Source of the DNA: Pteria penguin
Lineage: Eukaryota; Mollusca; Bivalvia; Pterioida; Pteriidae
Length of the DNA: 64,000 nt
Reading direction: 5' to 3'
NCBI GenBank assembly: GCA_035048485.1
Contig: CM068583.1
Location: 29,698,841 to 29,762,840, forward strand
Both the position numbers and the translations under genes were made by a program. Positions 12,130 through 23,470 of the stretch are shown here, piece after piece. Every line of letters begins with the position of its first letter. Position 1 is the first letter of the stretch. Below the pieces are notes generated by a model. The model had not been told where the DNA came from and did no database searches. It saw only the letters and a list, made by a program, of their open reading frames with translations.

Positions 12130-12700
12130 ATAAGACATAATAGGTAAACGGGACCTCTGGAGGAGAAAAAGTGGGATCAGGTGCATTGAGAAAAACATCA
12201 AAAGACGAAATGACACACTCGTTGTGAATTTTACATTATAAACGGTAGATGAAAATCTTTACAGATTAAAGAAGGTGACTATAGCGACCGTAGTCAAAAG
12301 CTGACGCAAGGCGTGATTTCTCATTCCTTTCTAGTTGTAATTTGTGGTGAGAACAAAACTGTCATGTATTATATCATCATGCATTATACAGGTTTTTTCC
12401 GTATAGGATGAGCTGTGAGACATCAGTGGTATATGATAAATAAATGTTGTTACATAAATGAAGAAATTTCCTGATAGAAATATGAAACGAATAAACTAGA
12501 CCCAGTCCTGTCTTTACTTTTCAATTTCGTTGGGGCAAATAGTATGTAAATAGCTATCGATTCTATCACCATTTCTAGATAAACCATCGTTGATATATCG
12601 TAATGAAGAATGAGAGGGAATGGTCAGTTGTTTCTTACTTTCACTTAGAAGCACTTCTATGAAATCTGCTTAGTCTTAATGAATGATTAAGCTAATATGG
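12130..12700 (-). repeat. Penelope-like element, strongly degenerate copy (P2)
   Basis: Read on the minus strand it follows the order of P1. The 3' box remnant is near 12165 (GTGGGATCAGGTGCATTGAG), then a block like the RKFYGRY region near 12280. Near 12590-12650 lies the segment matching the DNA just after the YIDD motif, with bases resembling 1900-1990. No open frame survives. Confidence 0.55.
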
Positions 12701-13790
12701 ATATCCAGTTAATGTCTATGGAAATGACGACAGTTTGTTAAAGTAAATCATCTCCAGTCATTACAGAAATGTCATCAATAAAGTAATTCTAGTTTCTGTA
12801 TATGGGCTTCAGACTTTAGAATAAGAATAACCATAACAAAATATGGATCTACTTACAGATGACACAGTGATATAACATTTAATTGAATTGAATTTAATGT
12901 TTCAAATGCCCTAGGTAGTACTGGAATTCATTATGATGTTAAATGGCACATCGTAACTATTCCAGAATATAAAGAAAAATAAAATGAATGAAAGCATGAA
13001 TAAATAAAAATGAAAAATAAAATAATAAAGAAAATGAAATACAATAATAGACTTTCGGTTTTGTTTTTCCGAATGGTCGAGCAATTGATGCAAAATATGT
13101 CAAGAAATTTGATCACGTGATCATAAGTAGATACCAACATTTGCTGGAACTTCTCTTGTGTATTCACAATGATATAGTAAATATAGATGATTAAGGTCGT
13201 CGTATACTATTTAAACAGATTTTTTTTTGAAATTTTTCAATGGAATGTAAGATCAAGACTAAATCAATGATATCCAGTTTAATAATTTGATCTACGTGAC
13301 TTACATTGCTTTGATTTTGTAATTAACGATATATGTGTGAGAGTTCCCGTTAGATGACTGAAGTGATAAAATCCAACAGTTATAATTTCATTATATCGCT
13401 GTGGTTTCTATTCAGCTCTTATCCAGAATAACACCCTGATAAATAAGTTCATTAAGGAGATTTTAGTATTTTAAGAATACTAGTGCTAACGAGATCAGTA
13501 AGTAGGCAGTGCAGCAAATATCATAAAGTAATTATGGTAAATTCATAAAAAAATGTGCGACCATGTGCAATTACATAGTAATTGTCTGCGGGATTGCTAC
13601 ACCCACTGTATGTATATCCAACAAAACGGTCATCCCATCAAAATTATGATTAATGTATATTTGATGCTCAGTACAACCATTATGTGATACCCATGGGGTA
13701 GATCGTACCTACCCAACGGATTTCACACGATAAGTGCAACTGAAGACGGTTAAAATATTTTACTCGCTCTCATGATACAATATATTTGAA
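12701..13790. other. AT-rich intergenic stretch
   Basis: A/T-rich low-complexity DNA around 12960-13050 creates overlapping Phe-rich minus-strand frames that I consider spurious. Nothing else was recognised. Confidence 0.4.
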
Positions 13791-13799
13791 CCAAAGAAA

Positions 13800-14072
13800 A
13801 CGGAGATTGATTGATTGATTGATTTTTGCTTTACGTCACACCACGAATATTTCACGTATATGGTGACGGCATCTGCCTGATGCGGGGTATACAGATTTTG
13901 ACCTTTGCCACGGACCCACCCAAAGCAGTGAGGGAACTTTAACGTGCCATGCATACCACGACACGGGGCCTCGGTTTTTAATGTCTCATCCGAAAGACAT
14001 GACACCGGCATGACCAGAGCGGACTCGAACCCGATCAGGGGTCCGACGCGATACCACTAGGCCACGGCGGCG
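13800..14072 (-). repeat. tRNA-derived SINE (family S1)
   Basis: Minus-strand order: tRNA-like head (TGGCCTAGTGG A box; GGGTTCGAGTCC B box), a body with CCGAGGCCCCGTGTCGTGG and GATGCCGTCACCATATACGT, then an (ATCA)n tail at 13808-13828. Four other copies lie at 25845, 31486, 45812 and 58983. A short CGGAGA repeat flanks it on both sides, a weak target-site duplication candidate. Confidence 0.85.
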
Positions 14073-14885
14073 GAGAAATAAAGTGAAACTGAAAAGAGAC
14101 TGACAAACTGAAAAATGAAAAAAAAACAACCAAACCAATAATAAACTCTTACTAAGGCCTATGACAAAATTCGCCACAAAAATTCAATACCTAGAACATA
14201 GCATATATTTGTATTTCATTACTTCATCTATCTAGTATATGTGACCAACACTGCATACACGGCGTTTGTGCTACACAAATTTAAGACACATTTGTAAACA
14301 ATTCTTGACAAAGATATTTCTGATATTTAATTCTAATCAACTCTGGAAAATGTCAATCAGAGCCCCCCACCCCCCCCCCCCCCCAAAATAAATAAAACCA
14401 AAAATAGATATACAAATATATATATATATACAGAAAACAGGAGGTAAGTACATTTACGAGATATTGACACATTAGTTTGTCAAAATAGTGTCTGGCGATT
14501 ATATATGATTCATAATTTTCTCTTATGTCATAAATTGTATAAATTTTATACCTTGAAGTTGTACTCAATGATTTTTATATACGATGTTGAATGGTAAAAC
14601 TATCGACTGATTGAGAAAATGATGAAAGGAGGAAATGGTGTCATATTCCTAGGAAAACGACACATTACATTTAAAAGCGTCCTTTTAATTGCATTTGCTT
14701 CCGGCTGTAATAAGGTTGCATTAAATGCGCAATTATTTTTAGCACTTGACACTCACTCTTGCATTCCACTCCTCAGAGCTTTATCCATTGTGTTGACTCT
14801 ATATATAAATGTATTGCAGAATATGTACCTTTTATCTTACAAGAAAGATAATAATAAATGAAGCGTGAATAAAGAGTTATATCCT
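14073..14885. other. Intergenic, C-tract
   Basis: A C-rich run at about 14361-14384 and an AT tract at 14410-14430. An 80-codon open frame at 14619-14861 has no recognisable feature. Confidence 0.4.
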
Positions 14886-15187
14886 TAGGAACCCTACTTT
14901 GTATGAACAGATACATCTTCACTAATCAAGGGTATGCGTTACGTAAACTTCTTTCTCTCCTTGACCGATTGGATTCAAAGGTCGCGGGTTTTGATTGCGC
15001 CGTCTAGGGAAAAGTATTCAGTATACTACTAACCAAATTGATCAATGAGATTAAGCCTGACTTAGCCAACTTGGTTATGAAGAAAAACAATAATGGCGAC
15101 AATGCAACTGTCTTCTCTATGTATAGTAAAATTTGTGAAACGTTTTCTGTTGACAACTTAAAAAGAGTTTCAATCAAAAGGCTTTAA
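14886..15187 (+). pseudogene. Possible coding remnant, one in-frame stop
   Basis: A single frame reads through RYIFTNQGYALRKLLSLLDR, meets one TAG near 15005, then continues as ILLTKLINEIKPDLANLVMK and ends VDNLKRVSIKRL with TAA at 15185-15187. Because GTCTAG|GG could be an acceptor, the last 58 codons might be a terminal exon. Composition looks coding, but I do not recognise the protein. A decayed retroelement ORF is equally possible. Confidence 0.25.
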
Positions 15188-15299
15188 TTAAAGGGAAAGA
15201 TGCTTTCATTTCGTCTATACCATGCACTAGATCTATTATTTTCGTTTTGTCACACGGTGTGCTTCAAGGCTTATGGCTCGTTCCTGTACGGAACAAGTG

Positions 15300-15480
15300 A
15301 ACCAATCACGAATTAACCTTTGAATGCAATCAGTCAAAGGGAAGACAGAAGTTCAGGTAGCGCATCCCCTTGACTCGTGAGGATGGAGCAGATATAAATG
15401 CTTGCATGTGCAGTTAAATGCACGAGAACGATGACATACCTAGAGTGGTTGGTGAGAGTGGGTATTGTCGTGCAATAAAT
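15300..15480 (+). promoter_or_regulatory. CCAAT-TATA-AATAAA arrangement
   Basis: CCAAT (15302-15306), TATAAA (15393-15398) and AATAAA (15474-15479) occur in order within 180 bases. This is the order expected in an LTR (U3 promoter, R-region poly(A) signal), but no TG...CA borders with a target duplication were found. In AT-rich DNA the order can arise by chance. Confidence 0.15.
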
Positions 15481-16970
15481 TAGTTTATTTCATTTGATTT
15501 CACATATGACTTGTGATACCATTTAACAACACTACTTGATTTCACATATAAAATTATCGTTCTGACTCTGCACATTGAGTGTCGAGTTACGGACCAATTT
15601 GTAAAATACAATTTTTATTGCGACGTAGTGGATTCTATTTCAAGGAGACCTGTATTTCTACAATGTATGTATACTGAATATTGTTACGATGTATCTATAA
15701 ATTGAAAGCTTATGCATCACGAAGTACAGTCAGTGACTGACTGATTGCGCACAAGCGCGTGTGTGTAATGTAGTTAGTTATAATAAAAGAAATAACAATT
15801 AACGCCAGAGAATTCCGAATGTCATATACCTACAAAACTTTTAATGGCATGTGATATTAACATCCATGATTGACAACTGATCATTCAGATAATGATCAGA
15901 GAATGACATTGGAAGACAGAAGAGTGTTAAAGAATTTAGTTTTTTAAAAAACTAATTTCAAAATTCACGAGGATATGCATGAGCATTACGAATGCTGTAT
16001 CAAATATTCATAGTGTTCAATACTAATGAATTGCTCAAAGCAATAACTTGCTAGAGTTAAAATGCTTCAGGGACAAAGAGCGGTGCTGAACATTACGATA
16101 ATGCACGTTGAATGAAACTGGAGCGAACTGAAAGCAGATGACGATTTAGTAATACTGAAATTATTTTGTTTTCAAGTATAATTTTGTCTTTGCAGCATCA
16201 ATCTGGTTATTTAAAAATGTTTTGAATTTAATCAGCGGATGCATCTGTATCGTACATCACCATTTGCAATCTTTCCCTCACTTCAATTACTTTGCACTCA
16301 AACTACTTATTAGATAAGATGGAATTATTATTGCGTCATTAGTTGTTACTTTAAAGACAGATTTTGGTATTGGCATTCAATAAATACATTGTTTCTTAAA
16401 TAATTGCAGGATTAGTTCAGCTACTATTTCTTGCAAACTTAAAATTAAGTTTAAAGAGACATCTAACGAATTGTGCTTATTACAAATCATTATGTGAATA
16501 ACCATAATTAGTAGCAATACATCATGGCAATGAGATATGACTGTAACAGCTTCATTACATGAGACGATCACCATAGTTACACGTAATAAGAGATAATATC
16601 TTCATTAAAATCATGGATGTTAAAGTAACTCTAGAATATACAGATTTCCAAATCAATCGTGACACACGTCGTCCTTATTTCTTTAACCGTCATTTTGAGG
16701 GTTTGAAAGGACTTTCACTTTCTTATATGATAACAGCAACGTACTGTGGGAATGGTTATTCTTATGAGGTAAAAAATGACATTTATTTTTAAGCATTGAA
16801 TTCAGAATTCAGTAAGGGACATCCATTATATTAGACCCCCCCCCCCTAAAAAAAGAAAAAAACAGAAAAAAACCCCCCAAAACAAATAAAAAAAACCCCC
16901 AAAAACATAAAACGAAAAAAACCCCAGACAAACAAACGAACAAAAATGCCATCACACACCTCAAAGGGGA
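15481..16970. other. Intergenic stretch
   Basis: No gene recognised. There is a 20-bp perfect palindrome at 15936-15955 and a purine/C-rich low-complexity stretch at 16831-16930. Confidence 0.4.
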
Positions 16971-16974
16971 ACAA

Positions 16975-17475
16975 CCAGATATGGGATCAGGTGTCATGGA
17001 AGAGTAAATATCACTTTTTGACCGGTCACAACTGGTACATTACTATAAGAATATTTGAGCTAGTACAACTCGTACATGTATTCATATGAGGTGGTAACGC
17101 TATTTTTTATTGTCAAAATCTGTTAAACGAACGACATAAAATAATAAAGTTAACATGTCAGAAAATGATTTCTGTTTAGCATGCAGAATGTAGACTTCAA
17201 AACGCGGTTTTTCTGTGTCCTTGTGATATAAACTGTTCACTCATGGGTTGCGGAAAGGAAAAGAACCGTAGTCTGAAGAAGCTCTTACATATCGGATCAA
17301 TTAAGACATAAAGACACCATACATAGGTTAAAAAAGGAAAACATGAAAGAAACTGACCAAGTGGAAATCGTGAAAAGAGATGGTCAAGAGAAAATTGTGG
17401 GTTCAAGTGCACTTGAACATTTTTATAAAACGTCAAAACTTTTGCCTTCTTTACAAGTTGTCTGGTCGTCGACAC
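16975..17475 (-). repeat. Penelope-like element, degenerate copy (P3)
   Basis: It starts with the 3' box (16980-17035, including GACCGGTCACA as in P1 and a TATAAG run). From about 17290 it has bases matching the RT segment CTTACATATCGGATCAATT / ACATAAAGACACCATACATA, equivalent to 1628-1668 in P1. The 92-codon open frame at 17197-17475 is in a different frame from the RT and is not meaningful. Confidence 0.6.
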
Positions 17476-18280
17476 TTCATTTAACGATTTTTATTGAGTC
17501 GACGCTCTCATAGAGCGCTAGACTCAATGGCATCGCTTTTCAAATACTCGCTTTTCAGGGGTTATAACTTTCACTACCGATATAGAGCTTACTACGCCGC
17601 TGAAAAATAAAGTGCCGAAAAATTACTGATGTTGTCTTAAAAATTCTTGATCAGCACAATGTACCTTTAGCTCAGTTAATTTAAGCTAAACATAAACTAG
17701 TTTCAATAACTCGAAAAAGGAGTTGCAATAATGTTTTCAAATTTTGCGTAATATTATGTAGTTGTGACTACTTTACGATGTGTTTACCAGCGACACCGTC
17801 GGATGTACTCGATTGTGTAATTCTCCGGACAAAGTATTTGTCTTGATCTTGTATGGCTTGTTTTTATCGAGATATTTCAATTAAAGTTTTCCCCAACATG
17901 TTCTGGAACTTTATATCTTTTTCACATATATGACAAATTTAAAGGTCGATCTTCCCGCATTTCCTCTGATAATGAAAATGCATTATAAATATTTAGGTAA
18001 ATGTTGTATGTTTCTAAATATTAATGATCTTAAAACATTATGAGAATCGTGAATAAGATGGTTATTTAATGTCCCACCTGAAGGAATGTCGTTCCTTGGC
18101 TCAGCTTCGACTCGTGACAACAATGCAGTAAAACTTGTTGCCATGAAGTTGTCGATTGCACGTTCATTTCGGATACAAGCAATTCCAAACTCTTTGCCGT
18201 AAGATAGTATGAAGAGAGCAAATTTTATTAGCATTTTGTACATAGGTATAATGATGATGTAGTTGCAACAAAGACCTAAT
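17476..18280. other. Intergenic stretch
   Basis: No feature supported. It contains GAGTCGACGCTCTCATAGAG, which partly self-pairs. Confidence 0.4.
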
Positions 18281-18284
18281 TTTT

Positions 18285-18345
18285 GCCCCCCCCCCCCCCC
18301 CCCCCCCCATTTTCCTGAAATCCTGAATCCGCCACTAAAATGGTA
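18285..18345 (-). repeat. C-tract with hAT-like element end
   Basis: A run of about 22 C residues is followed by TCCTGAATCCGCCACT, the same terminal motif (AGTGGCGGATT... on the other strand) that ends the short element at 46198-46341. Only one end is present. Confidence 0.4.
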
Positions 18346-18596
18346 AAATGACGACATATTTAAAATCAGCAAAGCCGACTCTCAAGACTTTTGAGTCCTT
18401 TGATTTAATTAAATTGCCAGTCAATGCCTGTCCAATCCTGTGATTTTTATTTGCTATAACTATGAAAGTATTTCTCAAATTTTTTTCCTATTACGATAAA
18501 GAAAAGAAAATATGTATTGAAAGCACTTTTGAATAAGATGAGTACATTAGTAAAGGAAAGGTAGCGACACGAATTCAAAAGAATCCGATTCTTTTA

Positions 18597-18929
18597 CTAT
18601 TGCACAAAACCAATAGCAACTATCAATCGCATTCCATATGTCATGTATATATATGAATAGATTACATTATCAACATTTGACTTCAATGTTGCTAATTGTT
18701 TGCTTCTGATAGACTTCGACGTATCCCTTTTAAATAGACTTAAACCCATCACTGCGAAGCATACCGCGAGTAACGCTAAAACAAGTTCATCGACTATAGA
18801 AAAAGTCGTATAATTTAAGATTTCATTCCGCTTTACTGTCTTCTTTATTTTCGAAATTAATTCATTCTTTCTTGGGAATTTTAACTGTGGAGTTATCTGA
18901 AATCTGATGTGAAAAGAATGTGTGAACAT
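18597..18929 (-). CDS. Unidentified 110-codon open frame with one hydrophobic segment
   Basis: Codon choice looks coding. After a basic region (KIKKTVKRNEILNY) comes a hydrophobic stretch VDELVLALLAVCFAVMGLSL that could span a membrane, then KRDTSKSIRSKQLATLKS. A likely acceptor (ATTTCAG|ATAACTCC) lies near the start, so the first residues may be intronic. No family is recognised and no partner exon was found. It may be an exon of a membrane protein or a chance frame. Confidence 0.3.
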   Translation of the reverse strand: MFTHSFHIRFQITPQLKFPRKNELISKIKKTVKRNEILNYTTFSIVDELVLALLAVCFAVMGLSLFKRDTSKSIRSKQLATLKSNVDNVIYSYIYMTYGMRLIVAIGFVQ

Positions 18930-19068
18930 TTCCCCTAAAACATATTAATTTTGTTGAAATATTAAGACAATTCTTAGACGGGAATTGTCATGAACAGACA
19001 GTAGGATGAAATCAATCAAAGGGGGAATGTTGCTCATCTCGTTTTATGTCCCCCTCCTTTTTATTGAT

Positions 19069-19459
19069 TTTAAATGTATATATTTTCTATATCTATCATA
19101 ACCACTAGGCCGGTGTCACTGCTGGTGGACTGATAGTCCCCGAGGGCATCATAAGTCTAGTTTTGAGTGCTTTTGTACTGACTTGAAATATATACTTCAA
19201 GTTTGCCGTAATGAAATTATGTAAATCACTCTAAAACTAAGGAGTATCTCCCTCATGCATATCTCTGTCCTTAGATTGATTCTTTGGTTCACTTTTTCGG
19301 TCATTTTGGTTTCAACACTGCTCTTCAAATATTCATATATTCTTCAAATAGTTATATAATATGAGAATTCCAACCATTCGGCCACGAGCATCACTGAAGA
19401 GACATAGGTTGTCGAAATGCGCATTTTAAAATTTAAATGTATATATTTTCTATATCTAT
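19069..19459 (+). repeat. 363-bp repeat unit bounded by 28-bp direct repeats
   Basis: Identical 28-bp AT-rich sequences (starting TTTAAATGTATATATTTTCT) lie at 19069-19096 and 19432-19459. Between them are CGGTGTCACTGCTGGTGGAC, CCCCGAGGGCATCATAAG, and near the end CATCACTGAAGAGACATAGG followed by a 'GTCGAAATGCGCAT' core. I recall this pattern as a very abundant repeat of bivalve genomes. A diverged copy is at 42830-43005. Confidence 0.75.
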
Positions 19460-20455
19460 TACTGCAAAACCGTCGTGGAACATTTTACTAAGGCTATGAC
19501 TTGGTATACAGATCAGTTGGCAACAAATGCAATTGATACATTTAAAGACAGTGGTAAACATTTCAACATTTGACTAGTGGTGTGAAAATCTACCAAGGTG
19601 ACATATTCTGTCAATAATGTGGTCACAGAAAAAGTACAATGCCATTTACAAAGATAAATGTGAGAAAATACTAAACAGAGTTCATGATATGAACCATATC
19701 AGCATGCTTCGGGTAGTAAAATCTTTAAATTGGTTCTAGAGCCAAAGTGTGTGATAGAAAACGGGTGGGTCCAGTATCCAATATGAAAGTACGGAAAATA
19801 TAAGTGTTGCGTATACAGATCTATTAGTCTAAAACAGTTAAAAAGGCGTTTACTTTTGACATAATACCGCATGTATGACTAGTGTTGCAACCTGCATATA
19901 GAAATCTATTGCAACGGAAAGCTTTTTTCCCATGAAATACATGTTCAGTGCTGTATTTAGTTACATCTTTGACTGGTGTTACTCATTTGATGTGATCATT
20001 TCTAAAGGCCACTGTCACGACTGCATCTAACAATCTGTTCTGCAATTTTAGACGACAAGAAGTGAAGTAATCAACCAACTCGTGCTCTAAATGATGTTGT
20101 TATATTACTTGGCAAATGAGTATTTCAGTTATCCAAGATTATTAAAAAAAAGATGAAAGGTTAGCAAAGAGTACGTTACAATCAAACAATGTACACAGGT
20201 TATCAAATCCAATCATAAATTTTCTATCTAAAATGAAGTACTGTGTAATTTAGTGCAATTCATATCTCCTACGTGTAAATACGAGTGTAATATCAGACTA
20301 CAGTCTTTATGCTGGAAACAAAATAATTGTTTGATTCCATCTTACTTTTGTGAAAATCTATGAAGATGTTTCAAATGATATCTCATTAAAAGAGCATCAA
20401 TATTTTTTCTCCTCAAGTAAAGCTATGGTGTGCGTAACATGAATACCAGTTTATA
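19460..20455. other. Intergenic, decayed coding-like patch
   Basis: Immediately after the repeat unit, a plus-strand frame of about 35 codons (19468-19575) reads CKTVVEHFTKAMTWYTDQLA and then stops. It may be a retroelement remnant. The rest holds nothing I can support. Confidence 0.3.
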
Positions 20456-20457
20456 TC

Positions 20458-20460
<3 letters not shown>

Positions 20461-20518
<58 letters not shown>
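20461..20518 (+). repeat. (GT)n microsatellite
   Basis: 29 uninterrupted GT units. The His-Thr-rich minus-strand frame over it is an artefact of the repeat. Confidence 0.98.
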
Positions 20519-20521
<3 letters not shown>

Positions 20522-21055
20522 CATATTCTTTAATCCGTGTAATAATTACTAAATAATTACTAAAATCGTACAGCATACTACCAAACCGTAAATCACACAC
20601 CCTAAGTACTAAAGTTGAATTTGAAGCTAACGATTGCCACATAAACAGCATAACAGCATAGCGATTTATTATGAAATAAATACGCTTAACATATACACAT
20701 AAACTCTTCAAATGTGATCCGTTTCCACTTCATCGTAATATAATTAGTGTTGAGTTTTATGTACATTTCTCTTTTTTGGGTTGTATTGCAAAGGTGTGAG
20801 ATTCATTGATTCTGATATTTCACACGCGCTTCTGGTATTGTGAAAGCGATTCAATTGACAGCAAGAATACCTAAAGGAATTAGTATTAATGTGTCGACGC
20901 TTGAATGTTTCTACAGTGATATGTGGGACAAAGCATTCTATGAAACTATGTTTCCCATTGGAAATATCCAAATACTCGCGGTTTTTATCATATCAAATTG
21001 AAATGTATTCCAAAATTAGAGAAAATTTGGGACCATGACCCCTTTGTTGATCAAG

Positions 21056-21058
<3 letters not shown>

Positions 21059-21120
<62 letters not shown>

Positions 21121-21126
21121 ATATAT
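21059..21126. repeat. (AT)n microsatellite
   Basis: Almost perfect AT dinucleotides with one TTT interruption. Confidence 0.95.
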
Positions 21127-21128
21127 TG

Positions 21129-21205
21129 ATGCTCCGTTTATCCGGACACGTTTGTTCCCGGCCGATTTGTCCGGATAAACTTTCCGGATTACCGGATCAT
21201 AGTAC
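21129..21205 (+). repeat. Short inverted-repeat remnant (TCCGGA-rich)
   Basis: Perfect 12-bp inverted repeat TTTATCCGGACA (21137-21148) / TGTCCGGATAAA (21168-21179) followed by further CCGGAT/ACCGG words. The pattern resembles terminal sequences of pogo/Tigger-type DNA transposons, but no second end was found. Confidence 0.35.
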
Positions 21206-21489
21206 CGGTACATTAGATGTTAAAGAATCTTATTTCTTGATAAAAGAAGGGTGTATACAGTACACGATATATATATACATGCATACATATTCCAAGATTT
21301 TTATGTTTACAAAAAAGAAGTTTGTTTTGCCATAATTATCAAAGTATTTAACATACTCTTTGTTGCTTAATTATTCTATTATAAATTCCAAAGAGTGACA
21401 ATGGATGTCCGATATTCATAATCAAGTTAAAGCACATCAAATTCCGTGGTGCCGGTTTCAGCAAGAACGATTGCAAAAATCCAAAATGG

Positions 21490-22300
21490 GATGAGTAAAA
21501 AACGAAGAAGTATCAAAGGGTAAACCATATCTCACAGTGCATGGAATAAAAGGACAATATCGTGAAAAGTGTCATATTCAGACAAATGCGAACCCCAATA
21601 AACTTGAGATGAGACCAGGTGCCCGGGAGGAGTAAGCGTCCCCTGGTTGCATGCAACACCCGTCGCAAAAGTCCTGCAAAAACCTTTCAAGTCGAGGAGT
21701 TAAATATATAAATATACCCGCACGAACATACGTAAGAGACAAGAAAACGAATTTTCCCATTCAAGGCAGGAAATGCTGCCTTACTGAAATTCCGGTGTAG
21801 GAAACGCACGTGAACAAATGTCTGTATATATACATATTATGTCAAATCAAGTATAGTCAAAAAGTTAAGATGGTTATTTTGTACAGTCAGGTCCCAAAAT
21901 ATCAGTTAACATTCTTGAAAGAGGAATCTGAAATTGCATTAGATCCCTATATTGACCATAGAACTTCCTCAATATATCCTTGTAAAGTAGTTTCGTGGCA
22001 AGAAGCCTCGCTCTCAGAACGAAATTTTCGTATTTAGAACATGCCCTGGCATAGCGCATAAGTTGTGAAATGAAGACGCCATTTCCGGGAGAGATAGGTA
22101 TGTTTCTACTCAGAAAAGGGAAGTTGGTGATAATGAAATTGAAATCATCACGTTAGTAATAGAGAGGGGTTACTAATGAACCATCGTCACTAATTGATAG
22201 GAGTATATCGAGGTATGAAGCAGAAGATGCGCTTTCTGTTGTATCTTTTATCTCGAGTTCCTTTGGATATATGATATATGACTCACTACTTCTGCTCAAA
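21490..22300 (-). pseudogene. Penelope-like reverse transcriptase fragment and 3' region (P4)
   Basis: The minus-strand RT frame enters near 22290 with IYPKELEIKDTTESASSASY, meets a TAA just before RDDFNF, continues through NFPFLSRNIPISPGNGVF and YARACSKYENFVL, lacks about eight residues before RKFYGQYRDL, and stops at 21874 after LGPDCTK. The region down to 21490 is the element's 3' part with the conserved box at 21600-21665. It matches P9 (61575-62075) closely. The palm motif with YIDD is already gone, so the copy is dead. Confidence 0.8.
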
Positions 22301-22764
22301 ATGACGGTGTTTGCCGGCGAATAATAATATGCAAATGATATACGCGTATTCAAGCATCAAGCCTTTGATGTGCCGACAGACTTTTCTCAAAATAGCCTCT
22401 TATTTTAAAATTTTTGGAATTTTCCTTCCATTACCACTTTCAATACTTCATTGGAATTCATTTGATATCAAACTAGATTACAATATTAAAATTAAATCTA
22501 AGAAAGCTAAGAGTTTTTCTCAAAAGATGTAATTAATGAAATTTGAAGGGGAAATTCCCGATCGGACTGTCGTCAACTTCTGTTGATATAATAGGTACGT
22601 GATGGTATGCTGTAGTTAGTTAGAGTGCGTCTACCTTAATAAACTCCAACTAATGCTTGGGAAGATTATGCCGCGCCCGACTGTTCATCCTTCGCAAAGA
22701 TTAAACTCGCAATATTTCTTACATTTGGAAAGACCTATTTTTACTCCTGTCCTTTTATTTGACA

Positions 22765-23290
22765 CTGAGGAAGTTCTGTTGTCGATATGGGGATCTAGTG
22801 CAATTTGAGATCCCCCTTTCAGGATAAGGGACACTTTGGGATTGATCATACTAACTAAATATCTTGAACATTCTGACTTGATTTGATTATATGTAATAGT
22901 ACAGACATTTGATCACGTGTATTTCCGACACCGGAATTTCCGTTCAACATACCGTACATGGTATAATTTGATATAGTGGCCTTGTCTCCTTTATATGCTC
23001 ACTTGTATATATGTATGTGTATATACTTCCTGACTTTGCAAGTGTTGTTGCAAGACTTTTTCGACGGGTGTTACATGCATTCAGGGGACGTTTACTCCTC
23101 TCGGGCTCCTGGTCTTACCTCAATTTAATTGGAGTTCGCATTTGTATATCACACTACACGGCAGTGTCCTTTTCTACCATGGACTTTGAGGTGTGGTTAA
23201 CTCGTCGATACTTTGGTTTTGTTGGCTTTGTTCATTTGTTGCAGAAATTCAAGTCAATATCGAAGAAGTACCAAACCGTTAATCATTCTC
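22765..23290 (+). pseudogene. Penelope-like RT C-terminus and 3' region, opposite orientation (P5)
   Basis: On the plus strand CTGAGGAAGTTCTGTTGTCG opens the RT tail block (LRKFCCRYGDLVQFEIPLS, then a stop). The 3' region with the box at about 23060-23130 and GGAGTTCGCATTTG follows. It faces P4 head to head some 470 bases away. The 105-codon frame at 23011-23328 is non-coding 3' sequence. Confidence 0.75.
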
Positions 23291-23340
23291 AAAGTCCAAG
23301 GACAGATACAAAATCTTGTAAGTTTTAAAAAGGAACTGTC

Positions 23341-23470
23341 GTGAACCCCGAAATACTGAAAAATTCCGAGGTGAAACCAGGTGCCCGGGGAAAGTAAGCG
23401 TCTCCTGTTTGCATGCATCATCCGTCACAGCAGTTCTCAAGAAACATGTCTAAATCAAGAGTTTTGGTTT
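23341..23470 (-). repeat. Penelope-like 3' box only (P6)
   Basis: GAGGTGAAACCAGGTGCCCG to GCATGCATCATCCGTCAC repeats the P4 3' box in the same orientation as P4. It is separated from P5 by about 50 bases. Confidence 0.7.

Noticed and set aside
20451..20711. His/Thr-repeat protein on the minus strand
   Set aside because: It is an artefact of the (GT)n tract.
23011..23328. 105-residue protein
   Set aside because: It is the 3' region of a Penelope-like copy; homologous stretches at P4 and P9 are interrupted or run in other frames.
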